Assembly: GCA_030641485.1 (NCBI GenBank)
Contig: DAOWHJ010000087.1
Span: 1-20,877, forward strand
Source of the DNA: Pseudomonadota bacterium
GTDB taxonomy: Bacteria; Desulfobacterota; Anaeroferrophillalia; Anaeroferrophillales; Tharpellaceae
DNA: 20,877 bases
Direction of reading: 5' to 3'
Below the pieces are notes generated by a model. The model searched no databases. It was not told the DNA's origin and saw only the letters and a list, made by a program, of their open reading frames with translations. Positions 1-7,559 of this stretch are shown one piece after another (the first letter of the stretch is position 1; each line of letters begins with the position of its first letter). The position numbers and the translations under genes are program-made.

Positions 1-1318
1 CACTCTTAAAATTCAAACTATACTGAGCCCGACTACCTGTGATTGTTGAAACGTTTTCAAGAGTAAAATCGACCGGGGAAAAACGGGTTGTGAAGGCTGG
101 GGTTACGCGTTTATCGTAAACATTAGCAACCCCCCTCTCCAGACGCATTGCACCCAATTTAAATGTGATTTTCGGACCGAACTCAGCCTCATTTTCAAAT
201 TGCCCGACCCCGGAAGATGCCGGCTGAGTTTCACCATCGGCACTGGCCTTGGCAATTAACCTCGGCAAATAGTAGACCCCATTCGGTTTATGAAGAAAAT
301 CGATCTCCGGTTGACTACAGACAATCTCATCGAGAAAAATTTCTCCGTTCAAGAGATTACCCGACCCCAGAGTGATCTCGAGCTCCGGGAAAGAGAGAAA
401 GCGGTAATCCTTTTCATCTCCCTGGCCCTTGACCAGAAAATCATGAACCGTCACCGTACCTTCAAGGGTTAAACGGGGATCGCCAGCTTCTAGCTGGAGG
501 TAGACCAGATCAAGATCGGTCGCAAGAGATCCCGAAACAAGATTGAAATTGCGCTCACCCGGCAGATATGAAAGGTAGTGAGGCAGATCTAGACTATCGA
601 TATTTATCGCAAAATGAGTCTCTAAGCTGCGGTTGAAAGGCTTACTATTCCCCTTGATGAGTAGTGGGGTGCCATTAACAGAGGCAGAAAAAGAGGGCTC
701 AATATCAGCTTCAACAAGGTGCGGGAGATTTGAAATCCAGGGCAGACCAATTGCAATGTCAGCAATTTTATGAACTGTATTTTGAGCAAGATCATCAAAC
801 TCAAGCAAACCACCAGCGATAGTTATGTTGTTGAGTGAGAAGTGAAAACTGTCCACCCCACCTACACTTCCCTCTCCATCCCCAGCCTCAGGCTTAACGC
901 TTGCAGCAGTTAAAATATCTGAAAAATTATAGCTTAAATCGCGATTTTTAACCACCTTCAGGTAGGGTCCATGAATATCAATGCGCTCCAGCACTAACGC
1001 TCGCTTCCTCAACGAAAGAAAACCGGCCGTATCAAGTAAGAGTGAATCAATCTTCAGAAAAACACCCTGATCACTCTGACCCGAAACTACAAAATCATCA
1101 ATCTTGATCTGCAAAGTAAAAGGGTTAAACTGAATTTTCGCAATCTTCACCTGACGTTGCAAAAATTCAGGTAAACGTTTTTCCGCCTGAGTTTTGAGTA
1201 ACCGAGGCAACAAAAAGAAACCGCTTACGGTGTAAACCAACAACAATGATAAAACCACCAGACCCACCTGCCAGCGGCGCGTCAATACTCTCTTTTTCGA
1301 CTCTCTGGGTTCACTCAT
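1..1318 (-). CDS. AsmA-like / DUF748 family envelope protein (C-terminus outside window)
   Basis: I translated this reading frame by hand. It is open from an ATG at 1318 to the left edge, giving the first 439 residues of a longer protein. The start is supported by GAGGTG about 8 nt upstream. A short basic cytoplasmic tail (SEPRESKKRVLTRR) is followed by one hydrophobic segment at about residues 17-36, then a long periplasmic region rich in alternating beta-strand patterns. Phrases such as 'LERIDIHGPYLKVVKN', 'GGLLEFDD' and 'ANVYDKRVTPAF' are the repeating 'extra term / product on D/E-K, P.F' style of DUF748 (AsmA-like) proteins. Members are inner-membrane anchored and are thought to bridge or organise the envelope, with proposed roles in phospholipid transport. 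The function here is inferred from family only. DUF748 proteins often exceed 900 residues, so at least half is missing. It is transcribed divergently from trkH. Confidence 0.72.
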   Translation of the reverse strand, partial: MSEPRESKKRVLTRRWQVGLVVLSLLLVYTVSGFFLLPRLLKTQAEKRLPEFLQRQVKIAKIQFNPFTLQIKIDDFVVSGQSDQGVFLKIDSLLLDTAGFLSLRKRALVLERIDIHGPYLKVVKNRDLSYNFSDILTAASVKPEAGDGEGSVGGVDSFHFSLNNITIAGGLLEFDDLAQNTVHKIADIAIGLPWISNLPHLVEADIEPSFSASVNGTPLLIKGNSKPFNRSLETHFAINIDSLDLPHYLSYLPGERNFNLVSGSLATDLDLVYLQLEAGDPRLTLEGTVTVHDFLVKGQGDEKDYRFLSFPELEITLGSGNLLNGEIFLDEIVCSQPEIDFLHKPNGVYYLPRLIAKASADGETQPASSGVGQFENEAEFGPKITFKLGAMRLERGVANVYDKRVTPAFTTRFSPVDFTLENVSTITGSRAQYSLNFKS

Positions 1319-1388
1319 TAGGCTTTCACCTCTTCTTTTAATTAAGTTAAAACGAATAGTTCGTTGCTTTGCTTCGCCCCTTTTGAAT

Positions 1389-1470
1389 GGGGTCAAATCG
1401 TGACAATGGCTGATGGTAGTACTCCGACTTATCCGATTATCTCGATACGCCATCGTCAAGAATTGACCCC
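1389..1470. repeat. REPIN-like inverted-repeat element A
   Basis: A 22-bp arm at 1389-1410 starts GGGGTCA, has TGACA in its middle and ends ATGGC. It recurs inverted at 1449-1470, ending TTGACCCC, with three mismatches in 22. The arms enclose 38 bp, so the whole could fold into a long hairpin. The same arm sequence is found in element B 54 bp away. The layout matches a REPIN, a pair of REP sequences in inverted orientation mobilised in trans by a RAYT transposase. No RAYT gene is in this window. Confidence 0.7.
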
Positions 1471-1524
1471 GCCCGAGATGAAGTGAAGTTTTTGCCGCGG
1501 TTTTTTGTTCGACCGGTCTCAGCT

Positions 1525-1607
1525 GGGGTCATTTCTTGACACTTGGCGGCCGGGAAGTTCGCGTGCAAACTAAAGTTTTCACCCGCCATTTGTCAAGATG
1601 TGACCCC
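1525..1607. repeat. REPIN-like inverted-repeat element B
   Basis: A 23-bp arm at 1525-1547 (GGGGTCA, then TCTTGACA, ending TTGGC) recurs inverted at 1585-1607 (GCCATTTGTCAAGA, ending TGACCCC), enclosing 37 bp. The arms match those of element A, while the loop sequence differs completely. That is what is expected of independent copies of a REP dyad rather than a recent tandem duplication of the whole 82-83 bp unit. Confidence 0.7.
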
Positions 1608-1729
1608 GTTTATGGGGGCAACAGCAAAGTTAGCCAAATTTCGATATAACCTAACTGCAAGCTACAGTAAGCCGAATATTTACAACGCGAACTGAAATCC
1701 GCAAATAAGTAACCTTACAAAACCAAAAT

Positions 1730-1743
1730 TAATGACGTCATTA
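1730..1743. promoter_or_regulatory. 14-bp perfect palindrome TAATGACGTCATTA (possible operator)
   Basis: This is a perfect dyad about 78 bp upstream of the predicted -35 of trkH. The surrounding 16 bases (1725-1740) recur with one mismatch at 9584-9599 upstream of queC. The cognate regulator is unknown and chance is not excluded. Confidence 0.35.
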
Positions 1744-1820
1744 TCTCACAAAAACTTTCACCTTGCCACCATTTAAATTACACTTAAACTAAATCAGCAT
1801 GATCAAGCTGAATAAATCAG

Positions 1821-1850
1821 TTGACTATTTTCCCAACAAACATCTATACC
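1821..1850 (+). promoter_or_regulatory. Candidate sigma70 promoter for trkH-trkA
   Basis: TTGACT at 1821-1826 and TATACC at 1845-1850 are separated by 18 bp. The predicted transcript start is about 45 nt upstream of the trkH ATG. The match is good at -35 and moderate at -10. It has not been tested. Confidence 0.5.
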
Positions 1851-1902
1851 TCAAAGAGTCCGCCCGAGAATCAATAAATTTACGAGAGGTTTCACCCTAC
1901 TA

Positions 1903-3402
1903 ATGATAAGAAAACTGGTTGCGGGCCTATCAATTCTGAACTATTTAGGTTCGTTATTATTTATCTTCGGATTTGTAATGATGCTACCAGCCTTGGTTCA
2001 CATCTTCTTTCCCGGACATGCAATTTCAGCACATATAATTGGTGCATTTGTGGTACCGGGCCTGCTCGTCAGCAGTGCCGGAATGCTTTTGGCGCACCGA
2101 CTACCAACCAAGGTTCCGGACATCCAGGAGAGTATGATCATTACCGCATTAGCTTGGGTTGTAGTCTCCCTAGCCAGCACAATCCCCATCTTTATAATTC
2201 TGGATTACTCATTTGTTGATGCCCTATTTGAAGCCACTAGCGGGATTACCGCCTCGGGACTGACAATTTTTACAGGACTTGACGAAATGCCGCCAGCAGT
2301 TCTCTTCTGGCGTTCATTTATGCAGTGGATTGGCGGCATTGGCATCCTGACCTTTTTCCTTGCCGTCAGTTTTCGCGGCGGCAGTACTGCCGCAACTCTC
2401 TTCAGTGCTGAAGGTCACAAAATCCACAGCAGCCGGCCCGTCCCCGGGATTTTTAACACAGTTAAAATTATCTGGACCATCTACGGCGGTATGACGATCG
2501 CAGCTTTTATCCTCCTCTACCTTCAAGGCATGACTCTGTTCGATGCCATCAATCACACCTTGACCTTGGTCTCAACCGGTGGCTTTTCAACCCACGACGC
2601 TTCAATTGCTTACTTCAGCAGTTTCAAGTATGGCACCCATATCGAATACACGATGATTTTTTTCATGCTCATGGGCGGCACCAATTTCCTCCTTCATTAT
2701 AAAGTCAGCTGCGGCAACTGGCGGGCGCTCTATGAAGATTTTGAGATGAAACTCTTCTGGGCCCTTATTATCGGTGCGGTCTTCATTATTTTCATTGATA
2801 TCTACATCGCCCAAGGCCAGAAGATATTAGCCTCTTGGTCAACTTTCCATCTTCACTTTCGGACAACCCTGTTTCAAACCATCTCGGTAATCACCAGTAC
2901 CGGCTATGCCACTCGCAACCTTAACGACCCTTTCTATCCAGCCTTGGCCAAGCAGGTTTTTCTACTTTTAATGTTTGTCGGCGGCTGTATTGGATCAACG
3001 GCAGGGGGGTTCAAGGTGTTGCGTTTAGGGGTTCTTTGGCAGACCCTGGTCAGTGAACTCAAACAACTTTCATTGCCACCTAAAGCCGTAATTCCATTGG
3101 TCATTCAAGGAAAGATCATCTCAGCACGTGAGATAAAACGAGTTTGCGCCCTACTTTTTGCCTGGATCGGACTAATCTGGACCGGCACAGCCCTAACTCT
3201 GGCCTGCACCGACCTTGACGGCTGGCAGGCCTTATCGGGCATGCTTTCGGCAGTCAGCAATATGGGTCCGTTCTTTTTTTCCACCCCGGAACTCGCAGCT
3301 TTTCCGGCGGTCGTCAAGATATCCTATGTCTTTGGAATGCTGGCTGGACGCCTTGAGGTTTTACCTCTTTTTGTACTTTTTGCCCGCTTGGCTCGTAGAT
3401 AA
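1903..3402 (+). CDS. trkH: TrkH/KtrB-type potassium transporter, membrane subunit
   Basis: This is the pore-forming subunit of a bacterial K+ uptake system of the superfamily of K+ transporters. It has 499 residues, close to the usual 480-500 of TrkH. The four pore loops with their selectivity-filter glycines are all visible: TSGITASG (112-119), STGGFST (224-230), TSTGYAT (331-337) and SNMGP (452-456). Each is followed by a hydrophobic M2 helix. The conserved GSTAGGFKVLR segment (364-374) after the third filter and the C-terminal GRLEVLPLFVLF are also typical. The start ATG follows GAGAGG at a rather long spacing (about 13 nt), so initiation may be weak. It is followed after 25 nt by its cytoplasmic regulator trkA, so the two form an operon. 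No frameshift is seen. Distinguishing Trk from Ktr by sequence alone is not secure. Confidence 0.95.
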   Translation: MIRKLVAGLSILNYLGSLLFIFGFVMMLPALVHIFFPGHAISAHIIGAFVVPGLLVSSAGMLLAHRLPTKVPDIQESMIITALAWVVVSLASTIPIFIILDYSFVDALFEATSGITASGLTIFTGLDEMPPAVLFWRSFMQWIGGIGILTFFLAVSFRGGSTAATLFSAEGHKIHSSRPVPGIFNTVKIIWTIYGGMTIAAFILLYLQGMTLFDAINHTLTLVSTGGFSTHDASIAYFSSFKYGTHIEYTMIFFMLMGGTNFLLHYKVSCGNWRALYEDFEMKLFWALIIGAVFIIFIDIYIAQGQKILASWSTFHLHFRTTLFQTISVITSTGYATRNLNDPFYPALAKQVFLLLMFVGGCIGSTAGGFKVLRLGVLWQTLVSELKQLSLPPKAVIPLVIQGKIISAREIKRVCALLFAWIGLIWTGTALTLACTDLDGWQALSGMLSAVSNMGPFFFSTPELAAFPAVVKISYVFGMLAGRLEVLPLFVLFARLARR

Positions 3403-3427
3403 CAACTTAACCAAAAGGATACCTGTC

Positions 3428-4096
3428 ATGTATATAGTAATTGCCGGGGGTGGTGTTGGCGGCTCCCATGTCGGCCAGATGCTGGCCAACCGCAAGGACG
3501 ATGTCGTCATTATCGACCAGGATCAAGCCCGCTGTGAAAAACTCTATGCAGAAACTGGCATAATCACAATCAACGGTGGCGCCACCGATATTCTTACCTT
3601 AAAAGAGGCCGGAATAGAGCGTGCTGATGTCGCCATCGGCACGCTCTACAATGATAGCGACAACCTCGCCTTCTCACTTCTGGCACACAGCTTGGGAGTC
3701 CCGAAAATCATGGCCAAGATGCGCCACCCGGATTACGCCGAAGCCTATCGCTTTGCTGGAGTGACAACCATCTGCAACATGATCGAACTATTCCAGAATA
3801 AAATAATCATGGAGCTGGAGAACCCAAATATTCAGATCATATCGCAGATTAGGATTGACACCTTATTGGTGATGGCTAAATACCCTAAAAGTGGCCCAAA
3901 AGAAGGTATCAGCATTAGAGAACTGGCTCAACACCACGCCTTCTCGCACGACTGTGTTTTTGCCGGGATTCTCAATGAAAAAACCGAAAAGATCACCATG
4001 CCCCGAGGCAATGATCTAGTCTTCCCGGGAGACCGACTTTTCCTTGTCATTAACCGTCAGCAAATTCCAGGAATATCTCACTTCCTGCGTAAATAA
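3428..4096 (+). CDS. trkA: TrkA/KtrA-type K+ uptake regulatory protein (RCK/KTN domain)
   Basis: This is the cytosolic gating subunit of the K+ system encoded just upstream. It has 222 residues, the length of a single-RCK (KtrA-like) protein rather than the duplicated ~460-residue E. coli TrkA. The N-terminal Rossmann fold (about 1-120) carries the nucleotide-binding GGGVGGSHV loop at residues 7-15 and the acidic end of beta-2 (VIIDQD). The C-terminal RCK_C/TrkA_C domain spans about 135-220. Eight such subunits normally form a ring that binds NAD(H) or ATP/ADP and controls the pore. I chose the ATG at 3428 because MYIVIAGGG is the normal N-terminus and AAAAGGA lies just upstream. The same frame stays open further upstream inside trkH, but that extension has no homologous look. 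Confidence 0.93.
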   Translation: MYIVIAGGGVGGSHVGQMLANRKDDVVIIDQDQARCEKLYAETGIITINGGATDILTLKEAGIERADVAIGTLYNDSDNLAFSLLAHSLGVPKIMAKMRHPDYAEAYRFAGVTTICNMIELFQNKIIMELENPNIQIISQIRIDTLLVMAKYPKSGPKEGISIRELAQHHAFSHDCVFAGILNEKTEKITMPRGNDLVFPGDRLFLVINRQQIPGISHFLRK

Positions 4097-4460
4097 ACAA
4101 TGCCGTAGGTAGATAATTTTCGTCTTACATGACTTTCTCCTTGCAATATTTTTTTATTTGGAGTATACGCCCCGGGCTTCGCTGGCTTGACTTTAATTTC
4201 TTCAAGGTTTGGAAAAGGCCCAACCAACGGAGATCTCTTCAGGTTAACACTTCATTACCCCCTGATTGTACAACACTTAACAATTCGTAACCTAAAGTAT
4301 GGTTACTTTATAAATCTTATAGGTCGCCTGCAGTCATTTTAAAAAGATTGCGGGCGCTGTCTTTTAGTAATACTTGTTTCAAGAACAGGCACAATAGTAT
4401 AAATTGGGCGGCTTAGTGCACGCCCGCAAGACAACAAAAGCATAATAAGGTGAAAAGAAG
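4097..4460. other. 364-bp intergenic region / likely EF-G leader
   Basis: No gene is seen. The right half has dyads that may be promoter or leader structure: GTAACC/GGTTAC (4287-4292 with 4301-4306), the long-range pair TTGCGGGCG/CGCCCGCAA (4348-4356 with 4421-4429), and a competing local pair GGGCG/CGCCC (4406-4410 with 4421-4425). No clear terminator follows trkA, and I cannot name a promoter with confidence. Confidence 0.55.
4348..4429 (+). promoter_or_regulatory. Inverted-repeat leader structure upstream of EF-G gene
   Basis: A perfect 9-bp dyad (TTGCGGGCG ... CGCCCGCAA) encloses 64 nt and ends 31 nt before the EF-G start. Its right arm could alternatively pair with GGGCG at 4406-4410, so two mutually exclusive folds are possible. 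No T-tract follows either, so it is not a standard terminator/attenuator. A regulatory role is inference. Confidence 0.35.
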
Positions 4461-6551
4461 ATGAGCAAGGAACTGAACAACGTACGTAATATCGGGATCA
4501 GCGCCCACATTGACTCGGGCAAAACCACACTGACTGAAAGAATCCTGTTCTACACCAACAAGATTCATGCGATCCACGACGTTAAAGGTAAAGACGGTGT
4601 CGGCGCGGTTATGGACTCAATGGAACTTGAAAAAGAGCGCGGCATCACCATCGCCTCTGCAGCGACCTTCTGTGAGTGGAACAATTTTGAAATCAATATC
4701 ATCGATACCCCAGGACATGTTGACTTCACGATTGAAGTCGAGCGCTCCCTCCGGGTACTTGACGGTGCGATTTTAGTGTTATGCTCAGTTGGCGGAGTTC
4801 AGTCTCAGTCAATTACGGTTGACCAACAAATGAAACGCTACAATGTCCCCTGTATTGCTTTCATCAACAAATGTGACCGAAGTGGAGCAAACCCGGAAAG
4901 AGTCATTGACCAATTAATTGAAAAACTCGGTCACAATGCCGTCGCCATGCAGATTCCAATTGGCCTTGAAGTCGATCATCAAGGGGTGGTTGATCTGTCC
5001 ACAATGAAAGCAACCTATTTCGATGGTGAAAACGGTGAAATCTTAAGAAGTGAAGAGATCCCGGCAGAACTGGCGGAGAAAGCGGCAGAGAAACGTGAAG
5101 AGCTGATCGAAGCCGCCTCTAATTACTGTGATGATCTCGCCGATGCCTTCCTCGAAGAACAAGAGATTAGCGCTGAGATGATTTTAAGTGCCATGCGTAA
5201 AGGAGTTTTGGCCCGTAAAATCACCCCGGTCTACATGGGTTCAGCATACAAAAACAAAGGGGTGCAACCCCTGCTTGATGCCGCAACCCAGCTACTGCCA
5301 AACCCCTCCGAAGTCACCAATATCGCCCTCGACCTTGACCAGGATGAGGATGAAATCGTACTTGGTAGCGACACCGAGGGCCAGGCTGTAGCATTGGCTT
5401 TCAAACTGGAAGATGGTCAATACGGACAGCTCACCTATATCCGAGTCTACCAGGGCACTCTCTCTAAGGGTGACACCCTAATCAACACTCGAAGTGGAAA
5501 AAAGATCAAAATTGGCCGCTTGGTCCAGATGCACTCCAACCAGATGGAGGACATCAACTCAATCCCAGCTGGCTATATCGGGGCTCTATTCGGTATTGAT
5601 TGTGCTTCCGGAGACACCTTTGCCGACCCCAAGCTTAACTACTCGATGACCTCGATGTTCGTCCCGGAGCCAGTTATCTCTTTGGCCCTCGTCCCGAAAG
5701 ACAACAAATCTCAGATCAATATGTCGAAAGCTCTGAACCGTTTTTCGAAAGAGGATCCGACCTTTCGTACCCACGTCGACGACGAGACCAACGAAACCAT
5801 TATCGAGGGCATGGGTGAACTCCATCTTGAGGTCTATGTCGAACGTATGCAACGCGAATACGGCGCTGAGGTATCCACCGGACAACCCCGAGTTGCCTAC
5901 CGTGAAACTATTACCAGGCGAGCTGAGTTCAACTACACCCATAAAAAACAGACCGGTGGTTCGGGCCAGTATGGCCGGGTTGCGGGCTACATGGAACCTT
6001 TTGGTGATGGTGAATTCGATTTCATCAACAAAGTTACGGGTGGTTCTATCCCGACCCAGTTCATTTCATCCTGTGAGAAGGGCTTTAAGGCAGGCCTGAT
6101 CAAGGGTGCCTTAATGGAATTTCCGGTTACCGGGATTCGGGTCGAAATTAATGATGGTGCCGCACACTCAGTTGACTCCTCGGAGATGGCCTTCCAGGCG
6201 GCGGCCCGTGGTGCTTTCTTAGAGGCCTACAGAAAAGCAAAACCGGTAATCCATGAGCCGATCATGAAAGTCGTCATCGAGACCCCAACTGAGTTTCAGG
6301 GTACAGTCATGGGAACTATCAACCAACGCCGTGGAACTATCCTCGGCGCTCAGGAAGAGGGCCCCATGTGCGTAGTTGAAAGCCAGGTACCCTTAGCTGA
6401 AATGTTTGGCTACTCAACAGTTCTCCGCTCAAGTACCCAAGGTAAAGCTCAGTTCACTATGGAGTTTGCCAACTATAAGCAGGTGCCCCAGAGCATTACG
6501 GAAGAGCTACAGAAAAAAAGAGAAGATGAGGCCAAAAAAGGCGCGGCTTAA
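4461..6551 (+). CDS. fusA: Elongation factor G, spd1/mitochondrial EFG1 type
   Basis: This GTPase drives translocation of tRNA and mRNA on the ribosome. It is a full-length, 696-residue five-domain EF-G. The G motifs are AHIDSGKTT (15-23), RGITI (60-64), DTPGH (82-86) and NKCD (136-139). Domain IV contains the conserved GGSGQYGRV stretch. The segment around residues 41-56, with VKGKDGVGAVMDSMELE, is the signature I recall from mitochondrial EF-G1 and its bacterial relatives (spdEFG1). Standard bacterial EF-G has a different sequence there. In the mitochondrial and spirochaete systems studied, EFG1 performs translocation and a second EF-G performs recycling. The gene is not beside rpsL, rpsG or tuf, unlike a str-operon fusA. 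It starts at an ATG after AAGGTGAAAAGAAG. A P-loop ATPase gene follows 56 nt downstream. The subfamily assignment is from motif memory and needs a tree. Confidence 0.95.
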   Translation: MSKELNNVRNIGISAHIDSGKTTLTERILFYTNKIHAIHDVKGKDGVGAVMDSMELEKERGITIASAATFCEWNNFEINIIDTPGHVDFTIEVERSLRVLDGAILVLCSVGGVQSQSITVDQQMKRYNVPCIAFINKCDRSGANPERVIDQLIEKLGHNAVAMQIPIGLEVDHQGVVDLSTMKATYFDGENGEILRSEEIPAELAEKAAEKREELIEAASNYCDDLADAFLEEQEISAEMILSAMRKGVLARKITPVYMGSAYKNKGVQPLLDAATQLLPNPSEVTNIALDLDQDEDEIVLGSDTEGQAVALAFKLEDGQYGQLTYIRVYQGTLSKGDTLINTRSGKKIKIGRLVQMHSNQMEDINSIPAGYIGALFGIDCASGDTFADPKLNYSMTSMFVPEPVISLALVPKDNKSQINMSKALNRFSKEDPTFRTHVDDETNETIIEGMGELHLEVYVERMQREYGAEVSTGQPRVAYRETITRRAEFNYTHKKQTGGSGQYGRVAGYMEPFGDGEFDFINKVTGGSIPTQFISSCEKGFKAGLIKGALMEFPVTGIRVEINDGAAHSVDSSEMAFQAAARGAFLEAYRKAKPVIHEPIMKVVIETPTEFQGTVMGTINQRRGTILGAQEEGPMCVVESQVPLAEMFGYSTVLRSSTQGKAQFTMEFANYKQVPQSITEELQKKREDEAKKGAA

Positions 6552-6607
6552 TGAGTTTGCAAACCTCTGGTGCCCAGGTAATCTACCTTAGAGAAAGGAG
6601 CTTTACG

Positions 6608-7303
6608 ATGCTAAAAAAAGATTTGATGATGCGCAACCCCTTAAGAGCGGTCAGCGATGAAAGTGGCTACATACTACCGGAAGGTGGTCTCGGTGCAGTT
6701 GTGGCCCGGGCTGGAGTCGGCAAAACGGCCCTCCTGGTTCAGTTAGCTCTCAACTCACTATTAAAGGGCGACAATGCCCTTCATATCAGCCTTGGTGATC
6801 CGGTTCGAAAAGTAAGCCTCTGGTATCGGGAGGTTTTCAATAATATTGGCACTCATTACAAGATTGACAAGATTGATGATCTCTGGAATGAATTGTTGCC
6901 CCAGCGCTTCATAATGACCTTCAACATTGATGGTTTTAGTGTTCCACGTCTCGATGAGCGCTTAACTGAGCTCGCAGACCAGGACATCTTTCATCCGCAG
7001 ATGATCTTAATTGATGGTCTCCCCTTCAACGACCAGGTCAAACGTACTGACTTGCATGCCTTGAAAGAGCTCTCGGAGAAGTTTAACTCTCACATCTGGT
7101 TCACGGTTCGCAGTCACCGTCACGAAGAACCGGACAGCGAAGGCATGCCGATTCAGATCAGTGAATTTGCCGACCTGCTTGATGTTGCAATTAAGCTTGA
7201 GCCGGAAGAGAACGAAATCAAGTTAAAAGTGTTGAAAGGGTGCGGCTCAATCTCCTCCCAGGCACTTTCCCTCGACTCTGCAACTATGCTGATCAAAGAG
7301 TAA
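6608..7303 (+). CDS. RecA/KaiC-like P-loop ATPase, function unknown
   Basis: I do not recognise a named gene. The 231-residue product has a Walker A loop ARAGVGKT at 33-40, directly after a strand (LGAVVA), and a Walker B-like strand MILID at 132-136. A later strand IWFTVRSHR (163-171) sits where RecA-like folds place a sensor. The order and the absence of AAA+ or ABC signatures suggest a compact RecA/KaiC-like core with little else. No membrane segment or signal is present. I start at the ATG at 6608 because AGAAAGGAG lies 7 nt upstream. An in-frame ATG overlapping the EF-G stop codon (6551) has a poor ribosome-binding site and would add 19 unconvincing residues. It is probably co-transcribed with EF-G, ending at the terminator at 7420. 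Any link to translation is only contextual. Confidence 0.8.
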   Translation: MLKKDLMMRNPLRAVSDESGYILPEGGLGAVVARAGVGKTALLVQLALNSLLKGDNALHISLGDPVRKVSLWYREVFNNIGTHYKIDKIDDLWNELLPQRFIMTFNIDGFSVPRLDERLTELADQDIFHPQMILIDGLPFNDQVKRTDLHALKELSEKFNSHIWFTVRSHRHEEPDSEGMPIQISEFADLLDVAIKLEPEENEIKLKVLKGCGSISSQALSLDSATMLIKE

Positions 7304-7327
7304 GGACGCTAAGAGCTTATGAGTTCG

Positions 7328-7366
7328 CAATTTACAGGACGTTGGCTTCTCTGTGACTGTAAATTG
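7328..7366 (+). other. Perfect 10-bp inverted repeat downstream of P-loop ATPase gene
   Basis: CAATTTACAG (7328-7337) pairs perfectly with CTGTAAATTG (7357-7366) around a 19-nt loop. No T-run follows, so it is not an ordinary terminator. It may be a 3'-UTR structure or an operator-like dyad. Confidence 0.45.
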
Positions 7367-7419
7367 AAAATATTCTTCTAAAACCACCTACTTGTAACCT
7401 TACGCCTTTTGGTGCGGAC

Positions 7420-7456
7420 AGAAAGGACGGATTAATCTCCGTCCTTTCTTAGTTTT
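7420..7456 (+). terminator. Rho-independent terminator ending the EF-G/ATPase unit
   Basis: A perfect 12-bp stem, AGAAAGGACGGA (7420-7431) with TCCGTCCTTTCT (7438-7449), has a 6-nt loop and is followed by TAGTTTT. This is the clearest terminator in the window. Confidence 0.85.
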
Positions 7457-7559
7457 AAACAATCACAATTGAAATTATCCTTGAATTTAAGTCAGAAATG
7501 TGACAGGCTCCAGAGCATTGAATCATCTCAACTCAACTCTCAGGCTGGAGATTGCCAAT

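Larger units (their letters stand above)
1319..1902. other. 584-bp divergent intergenic region
   Basis: No coding region is supported here. The left part holds a small perfect hairpin (AACGAA-TAG-TTCGTT, 1351-1365) and two REPIN-like elements (1389-1470, 1525-1607). The right part is AT-rich and holds a 14-bp perfect palindrome (TAATGACGTCATTA, 1730-1743) and a sigma70-like promoter facing trkH (1821-1850). The left gene's promoter must also lie here, but I cannot pick it out with confidence. Confidence 0.7.
7304..7559. other. 256-bp intergenic region with two hairpins
   Basis: It contains a perfect 10-bp dyad (7328-7366), a strong terminator (7420-7456) and an AT-rich stretch before the CBS-domain gene. 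No open frame with a credible start is seen. Confidence 0.6.

Noticed and set aside
1389..1607. CRISPR array
   Set aside because: The repeated units alternate in orientation and the spacing is irregular (38, 54, 37 bp). There are only four copies, and no cas genes are present.
3215..3427. 71-residue N-terminal extension of TrkA overlapping trkH
   Set aside because: The Rossmann fold begins exactly at the ATG at 3428, which has its own AAAAGGA. The extension is trkH sequence read in another frame.
5586..5942. 118-codon open frame antisense to the EF-G gene
   Set aside because: It lies wholly inside a strongly conserved gene, has no ribosome-binding site or recognisable domain, and its composition looks like reverse-strand shadow coding.
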